Source: Colwellia sp. (lineage in GTDB: Bacteria > Pseudomonadota > Gammaproteobacteria > Enterobacterales > Alteromonadaceae). From it: a stretch of DNA of 35,271 bases. Positions 9,865 to 22,756 of this stretch are shown here, in pieces. The DNA lies in assembly GCA_013215655.1 (NCBI GenBank), contig JABSOX010000057.1:1-35271 (forward strand), given 5' to 3'. Under the pieces are notes generated by a model that saw only the letters and a list, made by a program, of their open reading frames with translations, searched no databases and was not told where the DNA came from. The translations under genes and the position numbers were made by a program. How positions within the stretch are numbered: the stretch's first letter is position 1; each line of letters begins with the position of its first letter.

Positions 9865-9931
9865 TTGACAGGATTATATATCGCTCTGATAAATATTACG
9901 AGAGGTTAAGTCGAGAATAACGCTCTATAAT
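9865..9931 (+). promoter_or_regulatory. lrp-ald divergent control region, candidate ald promoters
   Basis: Two candidates on the plus strand: TTGACA (9865-9870) with 17 bp to GATAAA (9888-9893), and a TATAAT (9926-9931) about 43 bp before the ald start with no good -35. The region is AT-rich, as expected of Lrp-bound DNA, but no Lrp site was assigned. Confidence 0.4.
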
Positions 9932-9973
9932 GGTCGCAAATATTATAACAATTATACAACAAGAGAAATTATT

Positions 9974-11095
9974 ATGATTATTGGCGTTCCTAAAGAAATT
10001 AAAAATCACGAGTATCGTATTGGTTTAACTCCAGCGGGTGTTAAAGAGTTAACTGTAAATGGTCATGAAGTGATTGTTGAAAATAACGGCGGTGCCTCAA
10101 TTGGTTTTGATAATGAACAATATGTTACTGCTGGCGCAAAAATAATTGATTCAGCAGCTGAAATTTTTGCTACTGCTGAAATGATCATCAAAGTGAAAGA
10201 ACCTCAAGCAATTGAATGTAAAATGCTTCGTCCCGGCCAAATACTTTTCACTTACCTACATTTGGCACCAGACCCGCAACAAACTGAATTATTAGTTGCC
10301 TCGAAAGCGACGTGTATCGCTTATGAAACTGTTACAGCGGCAACCGGCGGTTTACCACTATTGGCACCAATGTCTGAAGTTGCTGGCCGTATGTCTATTC
10401 AAGCAGGTGCTCACGCTTTAGAAAAAGCACAAGGTGGATTAGGTGCTTTATTAGGTGGTGTACCTGGTGTTGCTCCAGCGAAAGTATTAATTGTTGGTGG
10501 TGGTGTTGTTGGCACACAAGCAGCTCGCATGGCTGTTGGTATGGGTGCAGACGTTACTATTTTAGACCGTTCACTTCCGCGTTTACGTCAATTAGACACT
10601 GAATTTGACGGTCGTTTAAAAACGGTTTATTCAACTGCTGATGCTATGGATCAATTAATTGTTGATGCCGACTTAGTTATAGGTGCAGTATTAATACCCG
10701 GTGCCGCAGCACCTAAATTAGTCACTAAAACACATATCAAGATGATGAAAAAAGGTGCTGTTGTAGTTGATGTGGCAATCGACCAAGGTGGTTGTTTTGA
10801 AACATCTAAAGCAACAACTCATCAAGATCCAACGTATGTTGTTGATGATGTTGTACATTACTGCGTAGCAAACATGCCAGGTGGTGTAGCACGTACTTCA
10901 ACCATGGCACTAACAAATGCAACTATGCCATTCGCAGTAACAATTGCCAACAAAGGCGCAAAACAAGCAATGCTTGATGACGTACATTTAATGAATGGCT
11001 TAAATGTTTTAGGTGGAAAAATTACCTATAAACCTGTTGCTGATGTTTTAGGTTACGAATATGTAACACCTGAAGATGCAATTTCAACGTTATAA
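9974..11095 (+). CDS. ald: Alanine dehydrogenase (NAD+)
   Basis: Catalyses reversible oxidative deamination of L-alanine to pyruvate, ammonia and NADH, in the cytosol. The N-terminus [20 protein letters not shown] is the AlaDH/PNT N-domain signature. Substrate-binding basic residues appear in IIKVKEP and YLHLAPDP, and the Rossmann loop is [20 protein letters not shown] near 175-195. The 373 residues match the family (about 371). AGAGAAATT precedes the ATG. It is divergent from lrp and ends at a strong hairpin (11134-11165). In E. coli this position between lrp and trxB has no ald, so it is an addition to the conserved block. The product pyruvate could enter gluconeogenesis through PpsA further along. 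Confidence 0.97.
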   Translation: MIIGVPKEIKNHEYRIGLTPAGVKELTVNGHEVIVENNGGASIGFDNEQYVTAGAKIIDSAAEIFATAEMIIKVKEPQAIECKMLRPGQILFTYLHLAPDPQQTELLVASKATCIAYETVTAATGGLPLLAPMSEVAGRMSIQAGAHALEKAQGGLGALLGGVPGVAPAKVLIVGGGVVGTQAARMAVGMGADVTILDRSLPRLRQLDTEFDGRLKTVYSTADAMDQLIVDADLVIGAVLIPGAAAPKLVTKTHIKMMKKGAVVVDVAIDQGGCFETSKATTHQDPTYVVDDVVHYCVANMPGGVARTSTMALTNATMPFAVTIANKGAKQAMLDDVHLMNGLNVLGGKITYKPVADVLGYEYVTPEDAISTL

Positions 11096-11133
11096 GATAG
11101 TTTGATTTTTTAATTCATTGATAATTTTTTTGA

Positions 11134-11165
11134 AGCCTCGCTCACTATGTGACCGAGGCTTTTAT
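11134..11165 (+). terminator. ald rho-independent terminator
   Basis: Stem AGCCTCG...CGAGGCT, extended inward by TCAC/GTGA, followed by TTTTAT. A T-run also precedes it on the other strand's reading. Confidence 0.85.
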
Positions 11166-11254
11166 GTTCAGGATGAACGGTATGTCATGGTCACATGGCA
11201 GTTCCTATACATCCATGTCTTCACTGCATTAGTGCTTCCATGCACGTCGATGTA
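11164..11254. repeat. Interspersed intergenic repeat, copy A
   Basis: Starts with ATGTTCAGGATGAACGG directly after the ald terminator and ends with CCATGCACGTCGATGT. The same start and end modules occur in copies B (14383-14447) and C (26152-26403). Confidence 0.75.
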
Positions 11255-11535
11255 AAAGAATGACGATATTTATGATGATCGGTTGAGCATATTAAATAAT
11301 TACTTTTCAAAACAAATCCCTCTTCGAACTTCACGAGTCAATTTCAGTAATCTCCTCAATTAAAGAAATAGATACAGTACATTGTTTGTACAATAAATAA
11401 CCAACGTACAATTAACCTTGCACTTTTAATAATTCGTTATAATTTATTATTGAAAAAACGGTTTTACCTCTTGAGATCTTTGCATAGAATCCCAATCAAC
11501 TAACTATCTAAGCATTCTTATATTTTTTGGAGTAA

Positions 11536-12492
<957 letters not shown>

Positions 12493-12515
12493 AGAATCAA
12501 AGTAACTGTTCTATT

Positions 12516-13229
12516 ATGAGCCAGACACTTCATTTTATAGATTCAAGTAGTCTGGCCTTTCCGCCACTTAATCAAGCTTTAGAAGATCCTAATGGTTTGT
12601 TAGCGCTTGGTGGCGACTTATCAGTACAGCGGCTATATAATGCTTACAGTCGTGGCATATTCCCTTGGTACAGTGATGGTGAGTCCATCATGTGGTGGTC
12701 ACCAAACCCTAGAGCTATTATTCCAACATCTACTATTAGAATAAACAAAACTCTTAAGAAAATACTTAAAAGACAATCCTTCCACATTTCGATCAATACA
12801 TGTTTTGAGCAAGTTATTGAACTTTGTGCTGACGCTCCCTTTCGCATAGACTCAACATGGATTGTTAGCGATATGCTAGATGCTTATAAAGCACTTCATC
12901 AACAAGGTCACGCTCATTCTATTGAAGTTTGGCAAGATGACAAACTCGTTGGTGGACTTTATGGTGTCGCGATTAATGGCTATTTTTCGGGTGAATCAAT
13001 GTTTTATAAAGCAAATAATGCATCAAAAATAGCGCTTGTTGCATTAGCTGAATTATTACAAAGCATTAATGTACAATTTATAGACTGTCAAATGACTAAT
13101 CCATTTCTTGAAGATATGGGGTGTATTGAGATTGATAGAGAGGTTTTTATTGAATATCAAACTAAGGCTAAACAGATTAAAGTTCCAGATGATTTTTGGC
13201 AACCTCGTTATTTAACGAAAATGATATGA
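12516..13229 (+). CDS. aat: Leucyl/phenylalanyl-tRNA--protein transferase
   Basis: Adds Leu or Phe from charged tRNA to proteins with N-terminal Lys or Arg, making them ClpS/ClpAP substrates. The hallmark N-terminal stretch [20 protein letters not shown] then [19 protein letters not shown] (about residues 28-68) is intact, as is the GNAT-like core with [19 protein letters not shown] (about 147-165) and the [15 protein letters not shown] segment. The 237 residues match E. coli Aat (234). It sits 23 bp after trxB, and its stop overlaps the bpt start in ATGA, so the two transferases are translationally coupled. Confidence 0.97.
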   Translation: MSQTLHFIDSSSLAFPPLNQALEDPNGLLALGGDLSVQRLYNAYSRGIFPWYSDGESIMWWSPNPRAIIPTSTIRINKTLKKILKRQSFHISINTCFEQVIELCADAPFRIDSTWIVSDMLDAYKALHQQGHAHSIEVWQDDKLVGGLYGVAINGYFSGESMFYKANNASKIALVALAELLQSINVQFIDCQMTNPFLEDMGCIEIDREVFIEYQTKAKQIKVPDDFWQPRYLTKMI

Positions 13230-13927
13230 CTGAAGATTTTAAACTAGGCATCACACAATCTTTCCCCTGTAATTATTTGCCAAATCAACTTGAACGTTTA
13301 TTGGTTGCTACCGATCCTCGATTACAAGACAGTAAACATTATGGCTGGTTAATGGCGCAAGGATTTCGTCGCAGCGGCGAGCAAATTTATCGGCCCCATT
13401 GTATAAATTGTAATGCATGTCAGTCCGTTAGAGTATTGGTAAATGACTTTAAAGTTTCAAAAAGCCAAAAACGTAATATTAAGCGCAATGATAGATACCG
13501 AATAGAAACAACGGACCAAATAAAGAATTCATACTACCCACTATATGAACTGTATATTAATACTGTGCATGCAGATGGCAGTATGTGCCCGGCAAATTAT
13601 GAACAATTTGAGAGTTTTACAAAAAGTAAAATTACTCAACCATTGTTTCTTGAAATTTGGGATGAAGATAAATTAATATCCGTTGCCGTTGTAGATGTAT
13701 TAAGTGACGCATTATCAGCAGTTTATACTTTCTACCATCCTGAGTATCGCAACAGTGCTATTGGTATTTATTCTATTTTAATGCAAATTGAATTAGCAAA
13801 AGAGCAAAATAAAACATTCCTTTACCTTGGTTATCAAATTGATGACTGCCAAAAAATGAATTATAAAAATAAGTATTTCCCATACCAGCGACTGATAGTA
13901 AACAAGTGGCATACGTTAAATAAATAG
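13226..13927 (+). CDS. bpt: Aspartate/glutamate leucyltransferase Bpt (ATE1-like)
   Basis: Bpt transfers leucine from Leu-tRNA to N-terminal Asp or Glu of proteins, creating a primary N-degron. It resembles eukaryotic arginyltransferase ATE1. Visible: the N-terminal [14 protein letters not shown] segment (about 12-25), a cysteine-rich CINCNACQ motif (about 56-63) typical of ATE N-domains, and the C-terminal [19 protein letters not shown]. An upstream in-frame TTG at 13196 lies inside aat; the ATG at 13226 overlaps the aat stop by four bases and fits the family start MTEDFKLG, giving 233 residues. E. coli lacks the gene; Vibrio and Shewanella types have it next to aat. Confidence 0.94.
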   Translation: MTEDFKLGITQSFPCNYLPNQLERLLVATDPRLQDSKHYGWLMAQGFRRSGEQIYRPHCINCNACQSVRVLVNDFKVSKSQKRNIKRNDRYRIETTDQIKNSYYPLYELYINTVHADGSMCPANYEQFESFTKSKITQPLFLEIWDEDKLISVAVVDVLSDALSAVYTFYHPEYRNSAIGIYSILMQIELAKEQNKTFLYLGYQIDDCQKMNYKNKYFPYQRLIVNKWHTLNK

Positions 13928-14009
13928 CACAATAGCTTTACATTAGCCGTTCAATTCGGCATCATCGGCGCAGCTTTTTATTTAGTACTAATTTGATCAC
14001 TTATTCCCC

Positions 14010-14287
<278 letters not shown>

Positions 14288-14350
14288 TTTTTGTATTAGT
14301 TATAAGTAAAGTTACAAGCTAATTTACAAACTAAGAAAATACAAATTAAA

Positions 14351-14382
14351 AACCCTGCAATTGAAAGATTACAGGGTTTTTT
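14351..14382 (+). terminator. infA rho-independent terminator
   Basis: Perfect stem AACCCTG / CAGGGTT with a 14-nt loop, followed by TTTT; A-run on the other side. Confidence 0.85.
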
Positions 14383-14447
14383 ATGTTCAGACCTTTCTCA
14401 GACATCCTGTCTTTCAAGGCATTTGTGCATCCATGCACGTCAATGTC
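14383..14447. repeat. Interspersed intergenic repeat, copy B (short)
   Basis: Begins ATGTTCAG immediately after the infA terminator and ends GCATCCATGCACGTCAATGT. It lacks the middle part present in copies A and C, so it is a shortened or diverged copy. Confidence 0.65.
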
Positions 14448-14469
14448 GACGATAGCACAATGGATATAA

Positions 14470-14499
14470 TAAAAAGGGTAGCCTAAAAAGCACTACCCT
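14470..14499 (-). terminator. clpA rho-independent terminator
   Basis: On the minus strand AGGGTAG / CTACCCT pair around an A/T-rich loop and are followed by TTTTTATT, 15 bp past the clpA stop. Confidence 0.8.
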
Positions 14500-14513
14500 A
14501 TATTCTATTTTAT

Positions 14514-16772
14514 TTACTGCTCTACGAGTTCTTTTTTACTTTCACAAGTAATAACGAGTTTATCTTTCTTAACACCCACTTTAGCAACACCACCGTGAGT
14601 TAAATCACCAAAGAGTAATTCATTAGCAAGCTCTTTCTTTAAGTGCTCCTGAATCAAACGAGCCATAGGACGAGCGCCCATCGTTTTATCGTAACCATGC
14701 TCAGCTAACCATTTTCTAGCATCTTTAGTCAGCTCTAACGAAACACCTTTCTCGTCAAGTTGAGCCTGTAATTCAACAATGAATTTATCAACAACTTGAT
14801 GAATAACTTCTGTATCCAAATGATTAAACCAAACAATATTGTCTAACCTATTTCTAAATTCAGGTGCAAATACTTTATTGATTTCATCCATGGCATTAAG
14901 GCTGTTATCTTGTTGTTTAAAACCAATAGATTGGCGAGTCGTTTCGAAAACACCTGCATTAGTGGTTAATACTAAAATAATATTTCTAAAATCTGCTTTT
15001 CTGCCATTATTGTCTGTTAAGACACCGTGATCCATAACTTGCAGTAAAATATTAAAAACATCTGAGTGAGCTTTTTCAATTTCATCAAGTAATACCACTG
15101 CATGAGGGTGCTTAAGTACAGCGTCAGTTAATAAACCACCTTGCTCGTAACCAACATACCCTGGAGGAGCGCCAATTAAACGACTAACCGCATGTTTCTC
15201 CATATACTCAGACATATCAAAACGAAGTAATTCAACACCAAGAGTTTTAGCAAGCTGCTGCGTAACCTCTGTTTTACCAACACCCGTGGGTCCAGCAAAC
15301 AAGAATGAGCCAACAGGTTTTTTATCATTGCCAAGACCAGCTCGAGATAAACGAATAACAGATGATAATTCGTCAATGGCATGGTCTTGTCCGAACACGA
15401 CCAGTTTGAGATTTCTATCTAAGGTTCTAAGGCTATCTTTTTCCGAAGAAGAGACAGATTTTTCCGGTATACGTGCCATTTTTGCAACAATGTTTTCAAT
15501 ATCAGTATTGTTAATCACTTTTTTACGCTTAGATTGTGGAACTAACTGCTGCTTTGCTCCCGCTTCATCAATAACATCAATGGCTTTATCAGGTAAAAAC
15601 CTATCATTAATATATTTTGCAGATAATTGAGCCGCAGCTCTAAGTGCTTTGTTAGTGTAACGAATACCATGATGTGACTCATATTTTTCCTTTAAGCCCA
15701 GTAAAATTTTGGTAGTATCATCAACACTTGGTTCAACCACATCAATTTTTTGAAAACGTCGTGCCAAAGCTCGATCTTTTTCAAAAATACTTTGGTACTC
15801 TTGATAAGTTGTTGAACCCATGCAGCGCAGTTTCCCTGCAGATAATAAAGGTTTAATCAAATTTGACGCATCCATCATGCCACCAGATGCGGCTCCTGCC
15901 CCGATAATCGTATGAATTTCATCAATAAATAAAATTGCATCACCATCATCTTCAAGTTCTTTTAATAACGATTTAAAACGTTTTTCAAAATCACCTCGAT
16001 ATTTTGTTCCTGCTAAAAGAGCGCCCATATCTAATGAATATATTGTCGCATTAGCGAGTACCTCAGGTACTTTGTCAGATACAATAAGATTCGCTAGTCC
16101 TTCTGCGATTGCCGTTTTACCAACACCGGCTTCACCAACAAATAAAGGGTTGTTTTTACGGCGGCGACTTAATACTTGTAATGTTCTCTGTAATTCATCA
16201 TCACGGCCAATTAAAGGGTCTATATTACCTTTTAATGCTTCCTCGTTAAGATTAGAAGCAAAGTTATCAATAGTACGAGGCTCGTCCTCAGTTTGAGCAA
16301 TGCTTTCATCTGATGATTGCGTATTTTCATGATGTTCAATTTTTGAAATACCATGAGAAATATAATTAACAATATCTAAACGACTAATGTCTGACTTTTT
16401 AAGGAAGTATGCGGCTTGTGATTCTTGTTCACTAAATATAGCAACCAAAACATTTGAGCCATTAACTTCACTTTTTCCAGATGATTGCACATGAAATACA
16501 GCTCGTTGTAACACACGTTGAAAGCCTAATGTGGGCTGCGTTTCTCGCTCTTCTTCACCGTCGGGAATAACAGGTGTGGTTTCACTAATAAAAGCTAATA
16601 ACTCTTTTTTCAAAGAAGGCATATTTGCGCCACATGCTTTGAGCGCATCGATAGATGATGGGTTATCCAATAAAGCAAGTAATAAATGCTCTACCGTCAT
16701 AAATTCATGCCGTAAATCTTTAGCTTGACGGAAAGCTAAATTTAGCGATATTTCTAGATCTTTATTCAGCAT
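14514..16772 (-). CDS. clpA: ATP-dependent Clp protease ATP-binding subunit ClpA
   Basis: AAA+ unfoldase that feeds substrates to ClpP and takes N-degron proteins from ClpS. It has an N-domain (about 1-145), D1 with Walker A GEAGVGKT near 213-220 and ILFIDEIHTIIGAG, D2 with Walker A GPTGVGKT near 494-501 and VVLLDEIEKAH, then the sensor-2 GARPMARLIQ. Two ATGs lie 12 bp apart. The downstream one (16772) has GGAG six bases before it and gives MLNKDLEISLN, matching E. coli MLNQELELSLN, so 752 residues. It follows clpS by about 29 bp, one operon. clpP is not in this window. Confidence 0.97.
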   Translation of the reverse strand: MLNKDLEISLNLAFRQAKDLRHEFMTVEHLLLALLDNPSSIDALKACGANMPSLKKELLAFISETTPVIPDGEEERETQPTLGFQRVLQRAVFHVQSSGKSEVNGSNVLVAIFSEQESQAAYFLKKSDISRLDIVNYISHGISKIEHHENTQSSDESIAQTEDEPRTIDNFASNLNEEALKGNIDPLIGRDDELQRTLQVLSRRRKNNPLFVGEAGVGKTAIAEGLANLIVSDKVPEVLANATIYSLDMGALLAGTKYRGDFEKRFKSLLKELEDDGDAILFIDEIHTIIGAGAASGGMMDASNLIKPLLSAGKLRCMGSTTYQEYQSIFEKDRALARRFQKIDVVEPSVDDTTKILLGLKEKYESHHGIRYTNKALRAAAQLSAKYINDRFLPDKAIDVIDEAGAKQQLVPQSKRKKVINNTDIENIVAKMARIPEKSVSSSEKDSLRTLDRNLKLVVFGQDHAIDELSSVIRLSRAGLGNDKKPVGSFLFAGPTGVGKTEVTQQLAKTLGVELLRFDMSEYMEKHAVSRLIGAPPGYVGYEQGGLLTDAVLKHPHAVVLLDEIEKAHSDVFNILLQVMDHGVLTDNNGRKADFRNIILVLTTNAGVFETTRQSIGFKQQDNSLNAMDEINKVFAPEFRNRLDNIVWFNHLDTEVIHQVVDKFIVELQAQLDEKGVSLELTKDARKWLAEHGYDKTMGARPMARLIQEHLKKELANELLFGDLTHGGVAKVGVKKDKLVITCESKKELVEQ

Positions 16773-16801
16773 AGGTGACTCCATTTATAAACCATACGAC
16801 T

Positions 16802-17122
16802 TTACGCTTTTTCCATCGAACACTTTAAAGGGTGTTCATTTTCATAGGCGTAACTACTTACTTGATTAACTTTGGTTTCTGCAATTTCTGCAGTATACGT
16901 GCCACATCGAGCTTTACCTTTATAATGAATATCAAGCATTATGTCTGTTGCTTGATCTGAATTCATATTAAAAAATTTTCGTAAAACTTCAACAACAAAA
17001 TCCATGGGTGTATAATCATCATTTAATAAAATAACCGTATACATCGGTGGTTTTTGACTCTCATTTATAACCTCTTTCTCAAGTAATTCTTGATTATCGG
17101 TTAACTCTTTCCACTTACTCAT
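16802..17122 (-). CDS. clpS: ATP-dependent Clp protease adaptor ClpS
   Basis: 106-residue adaptor that binds N-terminal Leu, Phe, Trp or Tyr and delivers the protein to ClpA. The N-degron pocket is intact: [15 protein letters not shown] (Asn-Asp-Asp, about 33-47) and the conserved His of [11 protein letters not shown], with the TAEIAETKV ClpA-contact segment after it. The flexible N-terminal tail (about 25 residues) needed for delivery is present. It is the first gene of clpS-clpA and diverges from cspD across about 240 bp, the order seen in E. coli. Confidence 0.97.
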   Translation of the reverse strand: MSKWKELTDNQELLEKEVINESQKPPMYTVILLNDDYTPMDFVVEVLRKFFNMNSDQATDIMLDIHYKGKARCGTYTAEIAETKVNQVSSYAYENEHPLKCSMEKA

Positions 17123-17361
17123 AATTCTATATTAGCCTGTCACTGGTGTTTTTGCTGTAACATTTTATAAAAATAAATCTAATTATTTATTATAAAATCG
17201 TTATATTTACTTGACTATTTAATTAATCTATCTACGATTCAATTGGTGGCTATTTTTTAATCGCTCACTAAGTTTAAAAATAAGTCTAAAATTAGATACA
17301 GTTTATTGCTTTTAGGAAGCATAACTAATACCAAGTTCATTGATATAAAGGATGTAGATGT

Positions 17362-17586
17362 ATGGCCCACGGTACAGTTAAATGGTTTAATAATGCAAAA
17401 GGTTTTGGTTTTATTCGTCCGGTAGATGGTGGGGAAGATATATTCGCTCATTACTCTACAATCCAAATGGAAGGATACCGCACTCTCAAAGCAGGTCAAG
17501 ATGTAAATTATGAGCTAAATGCAGGTCCTAAAGGCCATCATGCCGCTAGCATAACACCATCGGAAATTGAGTCAGAAGAAGAATAG
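17362..17586 (+). CDS. cspD: Cold-shock domain protein CspD
   Basis: 74-residue single cold-shock domain that binds single-stranded nucleic acid. RNP1-like GFGFI (about 14-18) and RNP2-like DIFAHYS (about 25-31) are present in the usual order after HGTVKWFNNAKG. In E. coli, CspD is a replication inhibitor made in stationary phase, not a cold-induced Csp. Length and divergence from clpS identify this as the CspD orthologue by position, but a psychrophile may use it differently. The untranslated leader may be about 120 bp if the TTGACT at 17211 is the -35. It ends at a bidirectional terminator shared with icd. Confidence 0.9.
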   Translation: MAHGTVKWFNNAKGFGFIRPVDGGEDIFAHYSTIQMEGYRTLKAGQDVNYELNAGPKGHHAASITPSEIESEEE

Positions 17587-17610
17587 ATAAATTCTCAAAT
17601 TTTGATCGTA

Positions 17611-17637
17611 AAAAAACACAGCTTAGCTGTGTTTTTT
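17611..17637. terminator. Bidirectional terminator between cspD and icd
   Basis: Perfect 12-bp stem AAAAAACACAGC / GCTGTGTTTTTT with a 3-nt loop. T-runs on both strands serve the convergent cspD and icd genes. Confidence 0.9.
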
Positions 17638-17657
17638 AATTTATTACCTCGAAAAAA

Positions 17658-18908
17658 TTACATATGTGAAATAATACAATCACCAAATTCAGAGCATGTC
17701 ACTAACGTCGCATCATCCATTAATCGTTCAAAATCGTAAGTCACCGTTTTCGCATTAATCGCCCCAGACATTCCTTTTAATAATAAATCAGCAGCTTCAA
17801 GCCAACCCATGTGACGCAGCATCATTTCTGCAGACAAAATTACCGAACCTGGATTAACTTTGTTCAACCCGGCATATTTCGGCGCAGTGCCGTGAGTTGC
17901 TTCAAATATTGCAATGTCATCATTAATGTTTGCTCCCGGAGCAATACCAATACCTCCGACTTGAGCCGCTAAAGCATCTGATAAATAATCACCATTTAAA
18001 TTAAGTGTCGCGATAACACTATATTCTGCGGGTCTTAGTAATATTTGCTGTAACATCGCATCGGCAATAACATCTTTGATGATGATTTCTTTACCATTGT
18101 TAGGATTAATTAAAGAGCACCAAGGGCCACCGTTGATCAGATCCGCAGCAAACTCTTCTCGAGCTAACGCATAACCCCATTCCTTAAATGCACCTTCGGT
18201 ATATTTCATAATATTACCCTTGTGCACTAAGGTAACTGACTCTCTATTATTGTCTATAGCATATTGAATCGCTTTTCTGACTAAACGTTCCGTGCCTTCT
18301 TTTGATACGGGTTTGATACCAATTCCACAATTTTCAGTAAAACGTATTTTTGTAGCACCCATTTCCTCCGTTAAAAAGGCGATCATTTTTTTTGCTTGCT
18401 CACTACCCGCTTGATACTCAATACCTGCATAAATATCTTCGGAGTTTTCCCGAAAGATAACCATATCAACTTCGCTCGGTTTTTTAACTGGGCTGGGAAC
18501 TCCGGTAAACCATTGCACAGGTCGTTGACAAACATATAGATCAAGTACTTGTCTAAGCGCAACATTTAACGAGCGCATACCGCCACCAACAGGTGTAGTT
18601 AAAGGACCTTTAATGCCAACTTTATATTGCTTAAACATTTCTAGCGTTTCATCAGGTAACCACGTTTCTGAGTCATACTTTTGTGTGGCTTTTTCTCCAG
18701 CATATACCTCCATCCAGTGAATTTTTCTCTCACCTTGATATGCTTTAGTAACCGCGGCATTAACCACTTTAATCATTGGCGGAGTAACATCGACACCAAT
18801 ACCATCACCTTCAATAAACGGAATGATCGGATTATTAGGTACAATTAACTTACCATTATCAGTTGTGATTTTTTCACCCATGCTCGGTATTGAAACGTTA
18901 TTAGTCAT
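17658..18908 (-). CDS. icd: Isocitrate dehydrogenase (NADP+), homodimeric
   Basis: TCA-cycle enzyme turning isocitrate into 2-oxoglutarate, CO2 and NADPH. The 416 residues equal E. coli Icd. The isocitrate-binding loop [13 protein letters not shown] carries Ser113, the residue that AceK phosphorylates in E. coli, so glyoxylate-shunt control by phosphorylation is possible. [13 protein letters not shown] (about 153-165) and the NADP site [16 protein letters not shown] (Lys-Tyr, near 342) are intact, so NADP rather than NAD is expected. It lies about 272 bp downstream of the monomeric IDH gene, with a terminator between, so each probably has its own promoter. It converges on cspD. Confidence 0.97.
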   Translation of the reverse strand: MTNNVSIPSMGEKITTDNGKLIVPNNPIIPFIEGDGIGVDVTPPMIKVVNAAVTKAYQGERKIHWMEVYAGEKATQKYDSETWLPDETLEMFKQYKVGIKGPLTTPVGGGMRSLNVALRQVLDLYVCQRPVQWFTGVPSPVKKPSEVDMVIFRENSEDIYAGIEYQAGSEQAKKMIAFLTEEMGATKIRFTENCGIGIKPVSKEGTERLVRKAIQYAIDNNRESVTLVHKGNIMKYTEGAFKEWGYALAREEFAADLINGGPWCSLINPNNGKEIIIKDVIADAMLQQILLRPAEYSVIATLNLNGDYLSDALAAQVGGIGIAPGANINDDIAIFEATHGTAPKYAGLNKVNPGSVILSAEMMLRHMGWLEAADLLLKGMSGAINAKTVTYDFERLMDDATLVTCSEFGDCIISHM

Positions 18909-19099
18909 GTCTATTCCCCAGATTAAATTTGGTATTATTAGCTGATGAACGTGTTTTTGAAAACATACAGCTCGTCATACAAATAAACTATATTAAAAAT
19001 ATTGAAGAGACTAATCACTTGTTTGTGATACCGAACATTAATTAGCTGAATACTGAGTAAATAAAAATGAAAAGAAAGATATGAATGTAGTAGATAATT

Positions 19100-19131
19100 A
19101 AAAAGGGCTAAGTATTTCTACCTAGCCCTTT
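19100..19131 (-). terminator. Terminator of the monomeric IDH gene
   Basis: On the minus strand AAGGGCTA / TAGCCCTT, extended inward with one mismatch, is followed by TTTTTAATT, about 50 bp past the stop. It separates the two IDH genes. Confidence 0.85.
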
Positions 19132-19180
19132 ATGCTTAATATGTTTTAATTATATATAATATTTCGATTACATCTTAATA

Positions 19181-21475
<2,295 letters not shown>

Positions 21476-21586
21476 TTATTGATATGCATTTTTCATAAAT
21501 TAATTTTCGCGCGCATAGTATCGGAAATCAAAGAATATTAATATAGTGGATATTTAGCCGTAAAGACCATCAGAAATGGAAATAAT

Positions 21587-22195
21587 GTGATAAGTAAGAA
21601 AAACAAAGGTTCGCAGCAGCGTCCCATTAGGAAAAACACAAAGGTACGACCAGTTAATTTTAAGCAAAAAATTGTATTATTCAATAAACCCTTTGATGTA
21701 TTAAGCCAGTTTACTGATGATGAAAAAAGAAAAACGCTCGCTGACTTTATCGACGTCAAGGAGGTATATGCTGCAGGTCGACTTGATCGCGATAGCGAAG
21801 GTTTATTACTATTAACTAATGATGGCAAGTTACAACATCAACTTGCAAACCCTAAGCAAAAAACACTTAAAACCTATTGGGTTCAGGTCGAAGGAGCACC
21901 AACTGAAGCCGATATTGAGCAATTACGTTCAAGTGTCGCCTTAAAGGATGGGCCAACACTGCCAGCCAAAGTAATGGTGATTGAACAACCTAGTATTTGG
22001 CAAAGAACTCCTCCTATTCGTGAGCGTGCTAACATTCCAACGACGTGGTTAAGCATTACGATAAGTGAAGGACGAAATCGTCAAGTTAGACGGATGACGG
22101 CTCATATTGGTTTTCCAACTTTAAGACTCATTCGTTATAGCATAGGTAATTATTCTATTGAAGGTATTGAAAATGGGCAATATAAAACCTTATGA
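21587..22195 (+). CDS. rluE: 23S rRNA pseudouridine(2457) synthase RluE
   Basis: RsuA-family pseudouridine synthase acting on 23S rRNA (U2457 in E. coli). The catalytic motif [17 protein letters not shown] has its Asp at about residue 67. [18 protein letters not shown] near the C-terminus is the family's second hallmark. There is no N-terminal S4 domain, as in E. coli RluE; a basic tail (about 25 residues) precedes the fold. The start is GTG with GGA about seven bases before it. The overlapping ATGTGA rules out a nearby ATG. It diverges from the monomeric IDH gene and overlaps nudJ by four bases, giving the E. coli order rluE-nudJ-mnmA-hflD-purB. Confidence 0.95.
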   Translation: MISKKNKGSQQRPIRKNTKVRPVNFKQKIVLFNKPFDVLSQFTDDEKRKTLADFIDVKEVYAAGRLDRDSEGLLLLTNDGKLQHQLANPKQKTLKTYWVQVEGAPTEADIEQLRSSVALKDGPTLPAKVMVIEQPSIWQRTPPIRERANIPTTWLSITISEGRNRQVRRMTAHIGFPTLRLIRYSIGNYSIEGIENGQYKTL

Positions 22196-22692
22196 ACACA
22201 AATAGTACCTCAGTAAGAAATGATCACAGTGAAAATCAATTTAAGCCAAATACCACAGTGGCTGCAATTATTGTTCATAATGATAAATATCTTCTTGTTG
22301 AAGAACTTGAAAACGGAAAAATAGTATACAACCAACCTGCTGGTCATTTGGAAGCTGATGAGAACTTAATAGACGCAGCGAAACGGGAAGTACTAGAAGA
22401 AACAGGGCTTGCATTAGAGCCTGAATATTTGAGTGGTATTTATTATTTTCATCGTCCTGAACTCAATTTGTATTTTTTACGATTTTGTTTTGTTATTGAG
22501 CTTTCACATCAGTTACAAGCAACCCCCTTAGATAATGAAATAATAGCAACACACTGGTTTACACTTGATCAAATAAAAGAAAAAGCACTGCAGTTACGTA
22601 GCTCTATGGTACTAGAATGTATTGAAGATTATTTAGCTGGTGGTAAAAACGGCAACAAAATACCGTTATTGATGTTAAAAAGTAATCTTTAG
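22192..22692 (+). CDS. nudJ: Nudix phosphatase NudJ
   Basis: Nudix hydrolase. In E. coli, NudJ releases phosphate from nucleoside di- and triphosphates and from the thiamin pyrimidine diphosphate (HMP-PP). The Nudix box is complete ([22 protein letters not shown], start about residue 51, shown here in part as REVLEETG), preceded by [16 protein letters not shown]. At 166 residues it is about 13 longer than E. coli NudJ because of an extra hydrophilic N-terminus of about 18 residues. It is coupled to rluE by an ATGA overlap. It is separated from mnmA by 64 bp carrying a promoter. Confidence 0.92.
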   Translation: MNTNSTSVRNDHSENQFKPNTTVAAIIVHNDKYLLVEELENGKIVYNQPAGHLEADENLIDAAKREVLEETGLALEPEYLSGIYYFHRPELNLYFLRFCFVIELSHQLQATPLDNEIIATHWFTLDQIKEKALQLRSSMVLECIEDYLAGGKNGNKIPLLMLKSNL

Positions 22693-22714
22693 TCTATTTC
22701 CAGATGAAATCACA

Positions 22715-22723
22715 TGCTATAAT
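22715..22723 (+). promoter_or_regulatory. mnmA promoter, extended -10
   Basis: TGCTATAAT is a perfect TATAAT with the TGn extension, 33 bp before the mnmA start. No clear -35 is seen, as is common for extended -10 promoters. It would start transcription just inside the GCGCC-T-rich stretch that follows. Confidence 0.6.
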
Positions 22724-22756
22724 TTCGCGCCTTTTTTATCATCTAAATTAATGTAA

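Noticed and set aside
13196-13225. Upstream TTG start for bpt
   Set aside because: It would extend bpt 10 residues into aat; the ATG at 13226 has the typical ATGA overlap and family N-terminus.
14288-14513. Search for a serine tRNA gene between infA and clpA, as in E. coli
   Set aside because: No cloverleaf, T-loop GTTCGAATC-type motif or CCA end is visible; the space holds two terminators and repeat copy B.
17257-17499. 80-residue minus-strand open frame across the cspD start
   Set aside because: It overlaps the clear cspD gene and its leader, with no family resemblance.
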